NCBI RefSeq assembly: GCF_001651875.1
Contig: NZ_LNQB01000083.1
Coordinates: 315,130 to 379,129 of the forward strand
DNA: 64,000 nucleotides
DNA from: Sinorhizobium saheli
GTDB lineage: Bacteria > Pseudomonadota > Alphaproteobacteria > Rhizobiales > Rhizobiaceae
Direction of reading: 5' to 3'
Shown here: in pieces, positions 24,531-32,115 of the stretch
Layout of the letters: every line of letters begins with the position of its first letter
Position numbering within the stretch: position 1 is the stretch's first letter
Translations under genes and position numbers: made by a program
The notes under the pieces: model-generated
Told to the model about the DNA's origin: nothing
The model's input: the letters and a program-made list of their open reading frames with translations, nothing else
Database searches by the model: none

Positions 24531-25346
24531 TCACTTCGTGCAGGGAATGGTGTAATCGTCCTTGAACCAGCGAAGGCTGGCATTCTTCACCTTGCCTTCT
24601 GTGATCATCTTGCAGAGCGCCGCATCCAGTTTTGCCTTGAGCTCGGCATTGCCCTTGCGCATGCCGACGCCCATGCCGTGGCCGAGCGACGCCGGATCGT
24701 CCATCGCCATGATCTTGACGTCCACCCGGGTGAACCCTGTCCCGTCCGGAGTGGCGAGGAAATCCGCCCAGGTCGGGGAATCGCCGAAGGCGGCGTCAAG
24801 ACGGCCGGCAGCGAGGTCAGCCGTCTGCTGCGTCGTTGCGTCGTAGGTTTTCAGATCTGCGCCGGGGACGTGCTTTTGGATGAATCTGGCGTATGTGGTT
24901 CCAGTCACCACTCCGAGGCTCTTGCCGTCGAGCGCCTTTACGATCTCATCCAGGCTCTTGAGACCGGCAAGGGGAGAGTCCTTCGCCACAACGAAATAGA
25001 GGGGCGTGGTGGCATACGGAATGGAGTAGTCGATTTTCTTCTGGCGTTCCGCCGTGATGCCCAGACCGGAGATGATGACGTCGAACCGGTCGCTGTCCAT
25101 GGAAGGCACGAGCGTGCTGAAGGATTGGACAACGAACTTGCACTTCAACTTGAGTTCAGCGCAGATGCCGTTCGCTATGTCGGCATCGAAGCCGGTAACG
25201 TTACCGTTGGCGTCGGCCATGCTGAACAGCGGCGCGTCTCCTTCAGTGCCGATCCGCAGTACGCCTTCTTCGGCGTGCGATGCCACGGCTGAGACCAGGA
25301 AGAGTCCGGATGCGAGAACTGAGCGAAGTTTCGTGATTGTCGACAT
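24531..25346 (-). CDS. Periplasmic polar amino-acid binding protein (SBP family 3)
   Basis: 271 residues with a signal peptide ending near ASHA|EE. The mature part resembles the lysine/arginine/ornithine (HisJ/ArgT) type: LRIGTEGDAPLFS at the start, GFDADIANGICAEL, then DVIISGLGITAERQKKIDYS. Conserved cysteines flank the middle (KLKCKF) and the C-terminus (IPCTK). Normal length. Given the EutBC-like enzymes, an ectoine-type or hydroxylated amino acid is a possible ligand besides basic amino acids. Confidence 0.92.
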   Translation of the reverse strand: MSTITKLRSVLASGLFLVSAVASHAEEGVLRIGTEGDAPLFSMADANGNVTGFDADIANGICAELKLKCKFVVQSFSTLVPSMDSDRFDVIISGLGITAERQKKIDYSIPYATTPLYFVVAKDSPLAGLKSLDEIVKALDGKSLGVVTGTTYARFIQKHVPGADLKTYDATTQQTADLAAGRLDAAFGDSPTWADFLATPDGTGFTRVDVKIMAMDDPASLGHGMGVGMRKGNAELKAKLDAALCKMITEGKVKNASLRWFKDDYTIPCTK

Positions 25347-25381
25347 TGGAGTTACCCCTCTTTTTCGTTTGATAGCGGCCG

Positions 25382-26161
25382 TCAGGCGGCCAGTGGCATC
25401 ACGCTGGAAAGGAAACGCGCCACAGCGTCCGACGCTGGGTTGCGAAGCAATTCCTCCGGCGTACCGTCCTGCTCAATTTCACCTTTGTGCAGGAAGATCA
25501 TTCGGTTCGAGACATCTCTCGCGAACCGCATCTCGTGGGTGACGAGAAGGATGGTGGCTCCCTCATCTGCGAGCCCTCTGATGACCCTCAGAACCTCCCC
25601 GACCAGCTCCGGATCAAGCGCGGAGGTGGGTTCGTCGAAAAGCATGATCTTCGGGCTCATCGCGAGCACGCGGGCGATCGCGACACGCTGTTGCTGGCCG
25701 CCGGAGAGTTGATGGGGATATCGGTCGCGAAAATCGGCCATGCCGACCTTCGAAAGTGCCGAGAGCGCGATCTCCTTCGCGTCGCACTTGTTCTTTCCGA
25801 GCGCGTAGAGCAGCGCCAGGGTCACGTTGCCGAGCACAGTCTGGTGCGGCCACAGATTGAAATTCTGGAACACCATGCCGATGCGACGGCGGAAGTTGTG
25901 AATGTTGTGAGCACTGCGGACCACGGTCTTGCCATGATCGTCCACGACCGCCGAAACGGTGTCCGCCATGACCTCGATTTCACCGGAGGTGGGCGTCTCA
26001 AGGAAATTCACGCAGCGTAGCGCCGTGCTCTTGCCCGAACCCGACGATCCAACGAGCGAAATGACCTCGCCCTCTGTCATTCGAAAGCTGACGCCGTTCA
26101 AAACCTTGGTCGGCCCAAAGGATTTGCAGAGTTCACGGACCTTCAGCACGTTTGCCGTCAT
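25382..26161 (-). CDS. Polar amino-acid ABC transporter ATP-binding protein
   Basis: 259 residues from ATG 26161 (upstream GTG and TTG are in frame). Walker A is GSSGSGKST, the signature motif LSGGQQQR, and Walker [15 protein letters not shown], followed by the switch histidine in VTHEM. HisP/GlnQ class. It is first of the four transporter genes and begins 16 bases after the aminotransferase stop codon, so uptake and transamination are probably co-expressed. Confidence 0.94.
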   Translation of the reverse strand: MTANVLKVRELCKSFGPTKVLNGVSFRMTEGEVISLVGSSGSGKSTALRCVNFLETPTSGEIEVMADTVSAVVDDHGKTVVRSAHNIHNFRRRIGMVFQNFNLWPHQTVLGNVTLALLYALGKNKCDAKEIALSALSKVGMADFRDRYPHQLSGGQQQRVAIARVLAMSPKIMLFDEPTSALDPELVGEVLRVIRGLADEGATILLVTHEMRFARDVSNRMIFLHKGEIEQDGTPEELLRNPASDAVARFLSSVMPLAA

Positions 26162-26177
26162 CACCAATGCCGTATCC

Positions 26178-27578
26178 TCAGCCTTTCACCGCACCCTGCG
26201 CGTAAAGTTCGCGCAGGACTTCATCCACCGCAGCCTTGGCGATGAAGACCATCTCGTCGATCTCCGCTTCGCTCATGGTGAGCGGTGGTGCGAAGCCAAG
26301 GATGTCGCCATGGGGCATGGCGCGAGCGATGAGGTTCCGGTTGCGCGCGGCCTGCGAAATACGCGCGCCTACCTTCAACTCCGGACTGAATGGCACTTTC
26401 GCGCCGCGGTCCGGGACAAATTCGATCGCCGCCATCATGCCCACGCCGCGCACTTCGCCGACTATTGGGTTCTGATCGAATTCGGCTTTGAGCCGGCCCA
26501 GGAGATAGGCCCCCTTCTTCGCCGCCTGTCCGGGAAGGTCGTCGCGCTCCACGATATCGAGCACTGCGTTTGCGGCTGCCGCGCCGATCGGGTGGCCGGA
26601 ATAGGTGTAGCCGTGCGAGAAGGCGCCCACTTGAGGCGTAGCTTCCTGCATGACCTCGTAAACCTGTTCGGACACGATCGAGGCCGAAAGCGGCACATAT
26701 GCCGATGTCAACCCCTTCGCGACCGTGACGAGGTCAGGCACCATGCCGTACAAATCGGAGCCGAACATTGCCCCCGTGCGGCCGAAACCGCAGATCACCT
26801 CGTCAGCAATCAACAGGACGTCGTACTTCTTCAGTACCGCCTGGATTCTTGGCCAGTAGCCTGACGGCGGCGGGATAATACCTCCGGTGCCGAGCACCGG
26901 TTCGGCGATGAATGCAGCCACCGTTTCCGGGCCTTCCGCCAGGATAAGCGCTTCAAGCTCATTCGCGCGACGTTCAGAAAACGCCTCTTCGGTCTCTCCC
27001 GGTAAGGCGCCGCGATAATGATGGGGCACGCCGGTGCGCAGTATGCCCGCTACGGGCAGATCCATGTGGTCGTGGTAGAAGCTGAGCCCGGTCATCGAGC
27101 CTGACACGACGGAGCAGCCGTGATAGCCCCGTTCGCGCGCAATGATCTTCTTCTTCGCGGGCTTGCCGCGAAGATTGTTGTAATACCAGACGATCTTAGC
27201 TTGCGTCTCGTTGGCGTCCGACCCGGAAAGGCCAAAGAAGACCTTGGACATGCGCCCGGGTGCCATTTTCACGAGCCTATCGGAAAGCCGGGCGAGTTCT
27301 TCCGTGGTATGGGCGGCGTAGGAGTGATAATAGGCCAGCTTGTACGCCTGACGGGCGATGGCTTCGGCCACCTCCGTTCGGCCATAGCCGACGTTTACGC
27401 AATAAAGACCCGCGAAACCATCGATATATTCGCGCCCGCTCGCATCCTTGATGCGAACACCCTTGCCGGTTTCCACAATGGTCGGCGCGGTCGCACCTTC
27501 TGCGTAGTCCTTCAGATATGTGAATGGATGCAGGACAGATCGCCTGTCCATTTCGCCTATTTCAACAACAGTTTTCAT
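26178..27578 (-). CDS. Class III aminotransferase (omega-amino-acid:pyruvate type)
   Basis: 466 residues from ATG 27578 with GAGGAAG upstream; the longer frame crosses the divergent promoter. PLP-dependent subgroup III enzyme: VFFGLSGSDANETQ (PLP phosphate site), AFIAEPVLGTGG, ADEVICGFGRTG, and the PLP lysine in VAKGLTSAY (Lys288). Such enzymes move an amino group from omega-amino acids, diamines or beta-alanine to pyruvate. It is the first gene of a probable operon with the ABC transporter, the cupin and perhaps the EutBC-like pair. The divergent Lrp gene likely controls it. Confidence 0.92.
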   Translation of the reverse strand: MKTVVEIGEMDRRSVLHPFTYLKDYAEGATAPTIVETGKGVRIKDASGREYIDGFAGLYCVNVGYGRTEVAEAIARQAYKLAYYHSYAAHTTEELARLSDRLVKMAPGRMSKVFFGLSGSDANETQAKIVWYYNNLRGKPAKKKIIARERGYHGCSVVSGSMTGLSFYHDHMDLPVAGILRTGVPHHYRGALPGETEEAFSERRANELEALILAEGPETVAAFIAEPVLGTGGIIPPPSGYWPRIQAVLKKYDVLLIADEVICGFGRTGAMFGSDLYGMVPDLVTVAKGLTSAYVPLSASIVSEQVYEVMQEATPQVGAFSHGYTYSGHPIGAAAANAVLDIVERDDLPGQAAKKGAYLLGRLKAEFDQNPIVGEVRGVGMMAAIEFVPDRGAKVPFSPELKVGARISQAARNRNLIARAMPHGDILGFAPPLTMSEAEIDEMVFIAKAAVDEVLRELYAQGAVKG

Positions 27579-27946
27579 TGCAACTTCCTCAGGCGGCGAC
27601 CGCCGAAACACATGTTTCAAGATTGATGAATGCCTTCTGGGGAGCCGATTGCTGCAAAAGCCAAAGGGATCGGTGCACGCGTCGCCGCGTTGCGGCGGCG
27701 CCACCCGACCCATGCCATCTCCCCGCGACAAAAGCCCGGGTGCGGAGAAGCGTCGGATTGCTTCTTGTTTTCAGCGCATTCAGCGCCGACGGCCCATTAT
27801 TCAGCATATTTTCTCTCGGATTGGCGTGTCCAATGAGCGAGAGCTTATGTGCATCCGAGCGATCGATTTTAACGGACTGAGGGGCCCGCACGCAGGAATC
27901 CTGCTTTTGCAGCGCTCAAGCGAAGATAAACTGCATAGGGGAGTGT
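27579..27946. promoter_or_regulatory. 368-bp divergent aminotransferase / Lrp control region
   Basis: No gene recognised. It has AT-rich patches (for example around 27796-27815) of the kind Lrp proteins bind. It must contain both promoters, but no strong consensus is seen. Confidence 0.4.
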
Positions 27947-28423
27947 ATGGTGGAACTCGACAGGCTGGACGCTCGCCTCCTGAGCGTTTTGCAGACAAAC
28001 AACCGGCACAACTATGAGGCGCTCGGTGAAATGGTGGGGCTGTCGCCGACGGCCGTGCAGAGACGTGTAAGACGCCTGAGGGACCAGGGTGTCATCGAGG
28101 CGGATGTCTCGATCGTGAAGCCGAAGATGATCGGCCGGCCGATCGCGATGCTGGTGCTCGTGTCCCTGGAGCGGGAACGCGCCGACATAGTGGACCGCTT
28201 CAAGCAGTCGATCCGCCAAACACCGGAAGTGATGAACGGCTATTATATTACCGGCGAGTCGGACTTCGTCTTGATCGTGACCGCACGAAGCATGGAGGAC
28301 TATGAGGTGTTCACCCGAAAGTTCTTCTATGAGAACCCGGACATCAAGGGATTCAAGACTATGGTGATCATGGACAGAGTGAAGGTCGGCTTTGCATTGC
28401 CGATCGATCTTACCGCCTTCTGA
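27947..28423 (+). CDS. Lrp/AsnC family transcriptional regulator
   Basis: 158 residues, ATG 27947 with GGGGAG upstream. N-terminal HTH (LDRLDARLLSVLQ, LSPTAVQRRVRRLRDQGVIE) and a RAM ligand-binding domain containing NGYYITGESDFVLIV. Divergent from the aminotransferase-transporter operon, which it should regulate in response to an amino acid, as is usual for local Lrp proteins. Immediately behind it lies a fragment of another Lrp-family gene in the opposite orientation (28433-28620). Confidence 0.93.
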   Translation: MVELDRLDARLLSVLQTNNRHNYEALGEMVGLSPTAVQRRVRRLRDQGVIEADVSIVKPKMIGRPIAMLVLVSLERERADIVDRFKQSIRQTPEVMNGYYITGESDFVLIVTARSMEDYEVFTRKFFYENPDIKGFKTMVIMDRVKVGFALPIDLTAF

Positions 28424-28432
28424 GTTCTGCTT

Positions 28433-28620
28433 CGGATCGGGGTAACCAGGTCGCCGGCCTGGTACTGCGGATGTTTCGCCAAATGCTTGATGAACAACGC
28501 TCCATCAGCGACTGGTATTCCCATCGCCACGAACCTGACGAGATAGTCGTAGTCGCCCGACATGACGTGGCATTCTATGACTTGCTCTCTATTCTGGATG
28601 GCGGGGCGATGTCGGCTCAG
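28433..28620 (-). pseudogene. Fragment of a second Lrp/AsnC-family regulator
   Basis: On the minus strand the frame reads REQVIECHVMSGDYDYLVR, which is the diagnostic RAM-domain turn of Lrp proteins, followed by FIKHLAKHP. Upstream of about 28620 the similarity stops without an HTH domain, and the C-terminal strand that should follow is replaced by sequence running into the intact Lrp gene. It is best read as a decayed remnant. The neighbouring intact Lrp has a different sequence at this point, so it is not a recent copy. Confidence 0.6.
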
Positions 28621-28725
28621 CGCCCCCCGGCTGCCACGACCTTTGCATGAGCGGTCGGAGTCTCGTCAGCGGACGAGGCTCGGTGACAATAATCCCTTGA
28701 GTCCAAACGGCAGCCGATCTAACGG

Positions 28726-30060
28726 CTACATCATTTCCGGTCTTCGGATCGCCGAGCCATCGCTGAACCGGTTCAGCCTGTAAGGCGAAATGTCGGTCAG
28801 TGGCTCCTTATTCAAGACGATCTCGCTCACCAGCCGGCCAGCCCCCGGTCCGATCGCGAAACCGTGTCCGCTGAAGCCCGCGGCGATCACGTAGCCGGGG
28901 AGTTCCTCCACTCTCGAGATAACCGGCACGAGGTCCGGAGAGGTATCGATAAGCCCGCCCCACGCGCGCTCGACGCCGATCCCTTTCAGCGCAGGGTATT
29001 CGCTTTCAAGGTTCTTCACTGCGAGCTTGACGAGTTCCGCGTCGGGCGCCGGATCCAGAATGCGGCTCTTTTCAAAAGGCGAGATCTCGTCGTTCTCCCA
29101 GCTGCCGAAGGCATCGGGGCCGTTCCAGAAACTGCTGTTGAGGCGGTATTTGAGCTTCTTGCCGATCTTGCTGCGATACATCTCGTAGAATTTGAACGCA
29201 TACCGCATTCCGCGCGGCGTGATGTCGAGCGTACCATGTCCAGGTACGGCAATGGTGTAGGAACCGTCGATCCGACGCCGCAACACGAAGTTCGAAGCCG
29301 ATAGGCAGCCTGCTTGAACGATTTCAGGCGCCGGGGTCGTCTTGATCGCCGTCCCCGCGATGTTGGCGACCGGAAGTTCGATGCCGTAGCGATGAGAAAA
29401 GCGGGAGGCCCATGCCCCGCCGGCGCAAACGACGGTGCTCGCTTTCACGATTCCCCGCTCCGTCCACACCCCCGTCACCCGGCCATTGGTAATGTCGAGG
29501 CCGCGAACGGCGCAGTTCTGATGGAGCGACACGCCGTTCTCCTTCGCTGCCTCGGCGATGGCAGGCACGGCAAGGCTCGGTTCCGCTCTCCCGTCGGTCG
29601 GAGACCAGACGCCGCCGACCCAGGAGGACGTGCCGCCCGAGGCCCGCTCGTTCGCCTCGGAAGCAGTGAGTATCTGGCTGTGGAACCCCTGGAGGCGTGC
29701 GGCCTGGCCCCACTTTTCCCAACGGGCGACATCCGCCTCGTTCTTGGAGCAATAGAGTATCCCGCTTCGGCGGAACCCGAGATCGCGGCCGATCTCGCTG
29801 CCCAGTTCCTCCCAGCGCCGCAGACTGTACATGGCGAGGGCAAGCTCATGGAGATCGCGGTTCTGCTGACGGACCCACCCCCAGTTGCGGCTCGACTGTT
29901 CGCCGCCGGCGATGCCCTTTTCGAGCAGAGCCACGGAGACCCCTTGGCGGGAGAGCTCATAGGCCGTGCATGTACCGACGATCCCTGCCCCGATGACGAC
30001 GACATCCACCTGTGTTGGAAAAGAGGCGCTGTTGCGGACTTTCTGGACCTCGACCGGCAT
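28726..30060 (-). CDS. FAD-dependent D-amino-acid-oxidase-type oxidoreductase (paralogue 2)
   Basis: 444 residues; ATG 30060 (MPVEVQ) with AGAGGAA upstream, while the longer frame runs through the promoter. FAD motif DVVVIGAGIVGTCTAYELSRQG, then GGEQSSRNWGW and RQQNRDLHEL, and C-terminal GFSGHGFAIGPGAGRL. It shares the unusual SSRNWGW signature with the enzyme at 15805-17124 and should likewise oxidise an amine in the cytoplasm. It is divergent from a GntR gene 371 bases away. Substrate unknown; polyamine- or opine-type amines are possible. Confidence 0.88.
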   Translation of the reverse strand: MPVEVQKVRNSASFPTQVDVVVIGAGIVGTCTAYELSRQGVSVALLEKGIAGGEQSSRNWGWVRQQNRDLHELALAMYSLRRWEELGSEIGRDLGFRRSGILYCSKNEADVARWEKWGQAARLQGFHSQILTASEANERASGGTSSWVGGVWSPTDGRAEPSLAVPAIAEAAKENGVSLHQNCAVRGLDITNGRVTGVWTERGIVKASTVVCAGGAWASRFSHRYGIELPVANIAGTAIKTTPAPEIVQAGCLSASNFVLRRRIDGSYTIAVPGHGTLDITPRGMRYAFKFYEMYRSKIGKKLKYRLNSSFWNGPDAFGSWENDEISPFEKSRILDPAPDAELVKLAVKNLESEYPALKGIGVERAWGGLIDTSPDLVPVISRVEELPGYVIAAGFSGHGFAIGPGAGRLVSEIVLNKEPLTDISPYRLNRFSDGSAIRRPEMM

Positions 30061-30431
30061 GATCTTTGTATTCCTCTGCAATCGTGTATGCGTTTCTCGA
30101 ACAGCGCCCCCGGGAGCGCTGGAGTCCTCGAAGTTGATGCCCTCAGGCGGGCGCGGTAGAGTGCGAAGCGGTCCAGCGTCGGCGGTCCTGGATGATAGCC
30201 GCCCTTTGAGACTCCGCGGGCTTGGCTTTTCCCTGGTTGCGGCGACCACGCCCCGCACGCCCTTTTCCTCAGCCGTGATCCCCGCGCACATCGAGCGCAT
30301 CCTGAGCCCGCGGCCGCGCTCAGCGCCACCCGCTACCAATTTCGGATTTGCCGTCCGATCAATATAGAATTGGTCTTGCAATTGGTGTCAACATAGATCA
30401 AATTGGTTGCGGCAATTATTTGCGAGGGCTC
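30061..30431. promoter_or_regulatory. 371-bp divergent oxidoreductase / GntR control region
   Basis: No gene recognised. At the GntR end it holds three AATTGGT direct repeats (see 30368-30407). The rest shows no clear promoter consensus. Confidence 0.4.
30368..30407. promoter_or_regulatory. Triple AATTGGT direct repeat, putative GntR operator
   Basis: AATTGGT occurs at 30368-30374, 30380-30386 and 30401-30407, all in one orientation, 12 and 21 bases apart. It ends 24 bases before the GntR start codon. The spacings are near one and two helical turns. Confidence 0.45.
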
Positions 30432-31100
30432 ATGAGCGTGGTCTTGAAGGATTTTATTGAAGCGGAGGGTCTAGAGCCCGGGGATCGGTTACCGCCGGAG
30501 CGCGACCTGGCGGTCAAACTCGGGCTGCCCCGCACCGCACTTCGACGGATGCTTGCTTCCCTGGAGAAGGAAGGTCGGCTCATCAGGCATGTGGGCAGAG
30601 GCACATTCATCGCCGGCAGCGGGGTGACCTCGACGGCGCTGCGCCACCCGCCGGGGAGCACCGGAGATGCGTTGCGCACCTATCCGGCCGAAGTTTTCGA
30701 GACCCGGCTGATCATGGAGCCCAAGATCGCCGCCTTGGCGGCGTTGAGGGCGACCAGCCAGCAGATCGCTGGAATGCAGAAATCGATCGATCGGGGCAGC
30801 GCGGCAGAAACTCTGGTCGAATTCGAAAAATGGGACGCTGTCTTTCACCGCATCATCGTCGAAGCTGCCCGCAACGGCCTGCTCGCCTCCCTCTATGAAG
30901 GGATTCACGCGGTACGCGCGGGTAATCTCTGGGGGAAAATGAAGGAGCAGTCACTGACCCCTGAACGCATGAAGGCCTATATCGCCAAGCATCAGGCGAT
31001 TCTTGAGGCGATCAAGGATCGCGACAGCGGGACGGCCGAGCGGAACATGCACGACCACATTGTCGAAGCGAGAGCAAACATACTTGGCCCAAATGGCTGA
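30432..31100 (+). CDS. GntR (FadR subfamily) transcriptional regulator
   Basis: 222 residues from ATG 30432; an in-frame start at 30348 would include the operator repeats. Winged helix: PGDRLPPERDLAVKLG, RTALRRMLASLEKEG, HVGRGTFI. The FCD effector domain (about 85-215) has the metal/ligand arginine and histidine positions (FETRLIMEPKIA, FHRIIVEAARN, KHQAILEAI). Divergent from the FAD oxidoreductase, which it probably represses until the amine substrate or its acid product appears. Confidence 0.93.
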   Translation: MSVVLKDFIEAEGLEPGDRLPPERDLAVKLGLPRTALRRMLASLEKEGRLIRHVGRGTFIAGSGVTSTALRHPPGSTGDALRTYPAEVFETRLIMEPKIAALAALRATSQQIAGMQKSIDRGSAAETLVEFEKWDAVFHRIIVEAARNGLLASLYEGIHAVRAGNLWGKMKEQSLTPERMKAYIAKHQAILEAIKDRDSGTAERNMHDHIVEARANILGPNG

Positions 31101-31154
31101 GCACGCGGTAGCGGTCGACGCTGGACCAATTCGGTCCATGCGCCCGCAACGCGC

Positions 31155-32039
31155 TCAAGACGCGGCATAGAAATCTTCTTGAATGGCAGCGAGAAGCCAG
31201 GACACAAACTGGTCGACCCCTGCCGTCTTCTTCGCCAGCGCGGACCGTATGACGCCGTAATGTGATCCATCCGGCTGAAAGCCGAGCGGCGCGGCGAGGC
31301 GGCCCTTGCGGATATCGTCGGTGGCAATGATCCTCGGGCACATGGCCACACCCAGACCGCCGGCGGCCGCCTCGACCATCAGGAAATGATGGTCGAGAAA
31401 GCGCGTCGAGCGCGGCTTCGGCGCCTCCGGATGGGCGGCGGACCACTTCTGCCAGCCATCCGGCCGGGTCTTCGCGGCAAGCGCGACATAATCACCGGCC
31501 GCGAACCGATCCGTCATGGCGGGATGCATGACTGGACCGACCTCCTCTTCGATCAGCCGTTCGACCTGCCAGTTCGCATCGATCGCGAAATCCAGCCTGC
31601 GGATCGCGAGCGTGATGCGGTCGCGGGCAAAATCGAAGCCTCCGCCCCCGACGGAAAGGTGGAGGTCGATCTCGGGATGGCGATCGTGGAACTCCGATAG
31701 GCGCGGAATCAGCCAGCGCATGGCGACCGACCGTTCGCAGGAAACGACGATCGGCGGTGACACGTCGACTTTGCGGATATCTTCCAAGGCCGACGCAACG
31801 AGCGCCAGCGCGTTCGTCGTCGCCTGCGCCAGGCGCGCGCCCTCCCCCGTCAGCCTCAGGCCGCGCCCATCGGGTTCCAGCAAACGGATATCGAGGTGTT
31901 CGGAAAGTTTCGAAACGCGACGGCTGACCGCGCCATGCGTCAGGTTCAACTCGGACGCGGCCGCACGCACGGAACCGAGGCGTGCAACGACCTCAAAGGC
32001 ACGCAGATCATCGAGGGAAGGAAGGTCAGATCGTTTCAT
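31155..32039 (-). CDS. LysR family transcriptional regulator (GcvA-like)
   Basis: 294 residues. HTH: FEVVARLGSVRAAASELNLTHGAVSRRVSKL. The effector domain has the GcvA-type strand SVAMRWLIPRLSEF. Divergent from the DUF1537 kinase gene, 76 bases away, so it should control the C4-acid operon. A perfect ATTGGTGA-N7-TCACCAAT palindrome (32038-32060) overlaps its start codon, indicating autorepression. Confidence 0.93.
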   Translation of the reverse strand: MKRSDLPSLDDLRAFEVVARLGSVRAAASELNLTHGAVSRRVSKLSEHLDIRLLEPDGRGLRLTGEGARLAQATTNALALVASALEDIRKVDVSPPIVVSCERSVAMRWLIPRLSEFHDRHPEIDLHLSVGGGGFDFARDRITLAIRRLDFAIDANWQVERLIEEEVGPVMHPAMTDRFAAGDYVALAAKTRPDGWQKWSAAHPEAPKPRSTRFLDHHFLMVEAAAGGLGVAMCPRIIATDDIRKGRLAAPLGFQPDGSHYGVIRSALAKKTAGVDQFVSWLLAAIQEDFYAAS

Positions 32040-32060
32040 TGGTGACGCTATATCACCAAT
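32038..32060. promoter_or_regulatory. Perfect 8+7+8 palindrome, LysR operator
   Basis: ATTGGTGA (32038-32045), seven bases, TCACCAAT (32053-32060). It contains the T-N11-A core of LysR-type boxes. It overlaps the first codon of the LysR gene and lies 56 bases before the kinase start. Confidence 0.65.
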
Positions 32061-32115
32061 ATCCGTCAGATCATATCGATTTTATTCGCGGAGTTTGCCG
32101 GATAGCCTTCAGTTC

